64,000 nt of DNA from Miscanthus floridulus. Lineage: Eukaryota; Streptophyta; Magnoliopsida; Poales; Poaceae. The stretch covers positions 37,728,474 to 37,792,473 of the forward strand of contig NC_089593.1 in NCBI RefSeq assembly GCF_019320115.1. The letters are read 5' to 3'. Shown here in pieces: positions 61,687-64,000 of this stretch. How positions within the stretch are numbered: the first letter of the stretch is position 1; each line of letters starts with the position of its first letter. The notes beneath the pieces were generated by a model, which saw nothing but the letters and a program-made list of their open reading frames with translations, ran no database searches and had not been told where the DNA came from. The position numbers and the translations under genes were made by a program.

Positions 61687-64000
61687 TGTGGCAGAACCGT
61701 CTAATCTAATGCTCTCTCAAGGGTACTTGTCCTCCATTATACATACCCAAGGGAGTGCACTAAATCATAATGTTTCGTCGAACCCACCCAAAGGGAGAGC
61801 TAAAAAATCCACATTTTTTGTCAGGATCATAAATGAGACGATAAAGTTTACAACATTCTTAGATATTTCTTACATCACTTTATTACAACATCCGAGTATT
61901 TAAACAAGTTGAATGCAATAGCGAGATTAAAACAGTCTACATGTAATTGAGTTTATACATTTTAGGTTCATAAGTTTTATCTTGCAGCGAAAAATAACAT
62001 ATGATCAGAGTTACAGCAGAAACAAAGATTAATTTAATGACATGGTGAAGCATTAACATAGTGGCCATTTGTATACATGATATGCTAGTAGATTTTACAT
62101 GTTTTCTTATAAACCCTTTAGTGAGGGTTATAAATAAACACTATGATCACAGCGTGTAAGGAATCCTCTCTGAGCCAACCAGGAGGTTTCCACACACAAG
62201 AGTCATCTCTAGCATCCACCTGTCACCTACAACAAGGGGAATAAAACCCTAAGTACTCGATTGTACTCAGCAAGACTTACCCGACAGGAGGAAAGTAAAA
62301 GACTCCAAGGATATGCTAGGCTTATTTGGCTTGCTAGTTATTGCATCTGCAAGAAGCATTACTAAACATGCGTCCGTATATTCAATTTTATTAGCAGTCA
62401 TCATTAGTTCATTAACTTACCATTCTATGTAAGCACCTATGCTACTTTGAAGCAGGTGGTAAGCAATCAGAATCATTTTACCATCTTTCATATTATAGTT
62501 CTAACTATGGTGCTAGACCATAGCCAAGTCATACTATCTCACAGAAACAACGATTTGTGAATCAATGTATCCCAGCTTGGTACCCCAAAACAAATGCCCC
62601 ACTTGTACCCTAAGCACAAACGAGACCTACCCATTTCACTCCAGTCGAGGGGTCTAGGTCCCCATCCAAACTAGGACTCCAAGCCCCCACACTTGAGACC
62701 CGGTCTCAGCATAGTGCTTAGACCTCCACCTTTCCCCGCCTCCAATCAATCGGTCTAGAAAGAGCCAGAACCCACGACAACAATGCAATGAGCCTTCCCG
62801 CTCCCATAAGCAAGTATGTGCTCAGGATAATAAGTTTGTGATCTGACTACCATCCACAACAACAGATGGTCCTCAATCGACATAGGCAAAACAAGTGCAA
62901 TCCGAGCCTCACTCGAATGCCTAACCAAGTCCAAATCCAAAATACCATTCCACCCGGTCTCCAATTATCCTCCATATATATTCACGTGATAGTAAGATAA
63001 TAACAACAATAATATATTTCCTATCTCTCGCGAGTGACAGGTAATCACTCGACTTCTATCGGATCTTATAGCATAGCAATCTACACGATCCTGACATACT
63101 AGTAGTACTCATTGGGTAAGGATATATATGCAAGTAGTTTGCATTCAACTCCTTAAAACTTAATGCACAAGCATAAGATAAAGTGAAGAATAATAGGGAT
63201 TATGCACTGAGGCTTGCCTAGGCAAGATATAACCAAGGATTAGCATTCCATCAGGGTGACATGATCACCAAGGCTCCATCTTTTCTGCTTTTCCGATTGA
63301 CTCCACGATCCATCGTTGTCCCTATTATGATATACGTAGACGCAACGCAGAAAACGTAATTAACCAATGGCAACCACAACTCTAAGAATACGATTATGCC
63401 TCTCACACTAATGAGCTAGCTTTAATGGCTAACACACTAGGCTACGTATCCATGTTGCCAAATAAGGCATTATTTCCCAACAAATGTTTCCATTTTACCA
63501 TCCCAAGGTGTTTCGGCATTTCATTGATTTAATATATATCTTTGAACTAGGGCTCATTAGCTATCTTAGCAAACTAATTATTATGGAGCTACAAAAATTA
63601 TAGTGAGCTCCTAATAATATTAGGAATTTACTATGAATTTTTTGAGCCAGCACTATCACCAATTTATTACAAAAATTCCTACAAGTTTATATCTTAACAA
63701 TATTAAGCATCTCAATTTAATTAGATAACTCCTGAAAATACTATGAAACTATGTGAACAAGATATACTAGTAGATAGATCATGATTTTAGGAACCTAACA
63801 AAATTAGTTTTACAATTTTTGGTCAACTACACAAATTTATATTGAATTTACAAGTTTGCCTTAGAAACTAAATTAGAAAATACTTAGAAAAAGGAAAAGG
63901 GCCAGCATCAACCCATTCTGGCCCGGTAGCCTAGCACGGGCGTGGCCTCGCATGGGTCATGATGGCCCAACACGGCCCAAGGCTGGGATGCCCGCGTGCG
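61687..64000 (-). mobile_element. 5' LTR of element D, truncated by window edge
   Basis: Begins TGTGGCAGAACC at 61687 and aligns with 50150 to about 52465 over its visible length. About 2.4 kb more should follow outside the window, then D's right-hand target duplication. Confidence 0.88.

Larger units (their letters stand above)
50150..64000 (-). mobile_element. Element D: pol-less long-LTR element (LARD-like), right LTR cut by window edge
   Basis: 3' LTR 50150-54851, internal 54852-61686 (including nested solo LTR F), 5' LTR from 61687. Minus orientation follows from the purine tract at 54852-54867 and the primer site at 61673-61684. Without F the internal part is only about 3.2 kb and has no protease, RT, RNase H or integrase. 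It keeps a remnant of an upstream-type ORF. By eye the two LTRs agree at roughly nine bases in ten, so the insertion is not recent. Confidence 0.85.

Overview
This is plant nuclear DNA, most likely from a grass. About 9.4 kb of gene-bearing sequence at the left is followed by about 54 kb of nested LTR retrotransposons. The grass assignment rests on a KDO8P-synthase gene with plant-type exon structure, a GC-rich 5' end on the neighbouring F-box gene, a Stowaway MITE, a hAT element, and Tekay-like and Tat-lineage Ty3/gypsy elements with very long LTRs. It is an inference; a panicoid grass seems likely, but the species cannot be read from the sequence.

Left region (1-9422). The minus strand carries the first seven coding exons of 3-deoxy-D-manno-octulosonate 8-phosphate synthase (kdsA), which runs off the left edge. 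A shared upstream region of about 450 bp separates it from a divergent F-box gene on the plus strand. That gene is broken by frameshifts and stop codons. Downstream lie a 131-bp Stowaway-type MITE and a 1.16-kb non-autonomous hAT transposon (8-bp target duplication) that keeps only an acidic C-terminal piece of a transposase. The stretch 6742-9422 shows no supportable gene.

Retrotransposon region (9423-64000). The nesting can be read from termini and target-site duplications. E, a 2.9-kb plus-strand LTR fragment (9423-12322), is cut by A, a minus-strand Tekay-type chromovirus (3' LTR 12323-17155, pol and gag 17199-21576, upstream ORF from 21950). A's upstream ORF is interrupted by B, a minus-strand Tat-lineage element (22436-50140). 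B's gag is interrupted by C, a plus-strand Tat-lineage element (33198-45891, duplication ATACT). B's pol holds a 957-bp chimeric insert (duplication CCATT). B's 5' LTR holds a solo LTR of B's own family (47252-49033, duplication ACAGA). Four bases beyond B's target duplication starts D, a minus-strand element with 4.7-kb LTRs and no pol (50150 to beyond 64000). D contains solo LTR F of a related family (56179-59774, duplication GTAGT).

No retroelement here looks able to move by itself. All coding regions carry stops or frameshifts, and C's integrase has lost two catalytic residues. The most interesting signals are a probable spliced antisense gene between pol and the 3' LTR of B, with a related remnant in C; an almost pure amber-stop decay pattern in C pol (20 TAG, 2 TGA, 0 TAA, no frameshift); a 70-bp minisatellite of about 16 units in the 3' region of C; a 2.8-kb inverted LTR repeat; and a pol-less element that carries an upstream-type coiled-coil ORF. 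I found no tRNA, rRNA, CRISPR or non-plant system.
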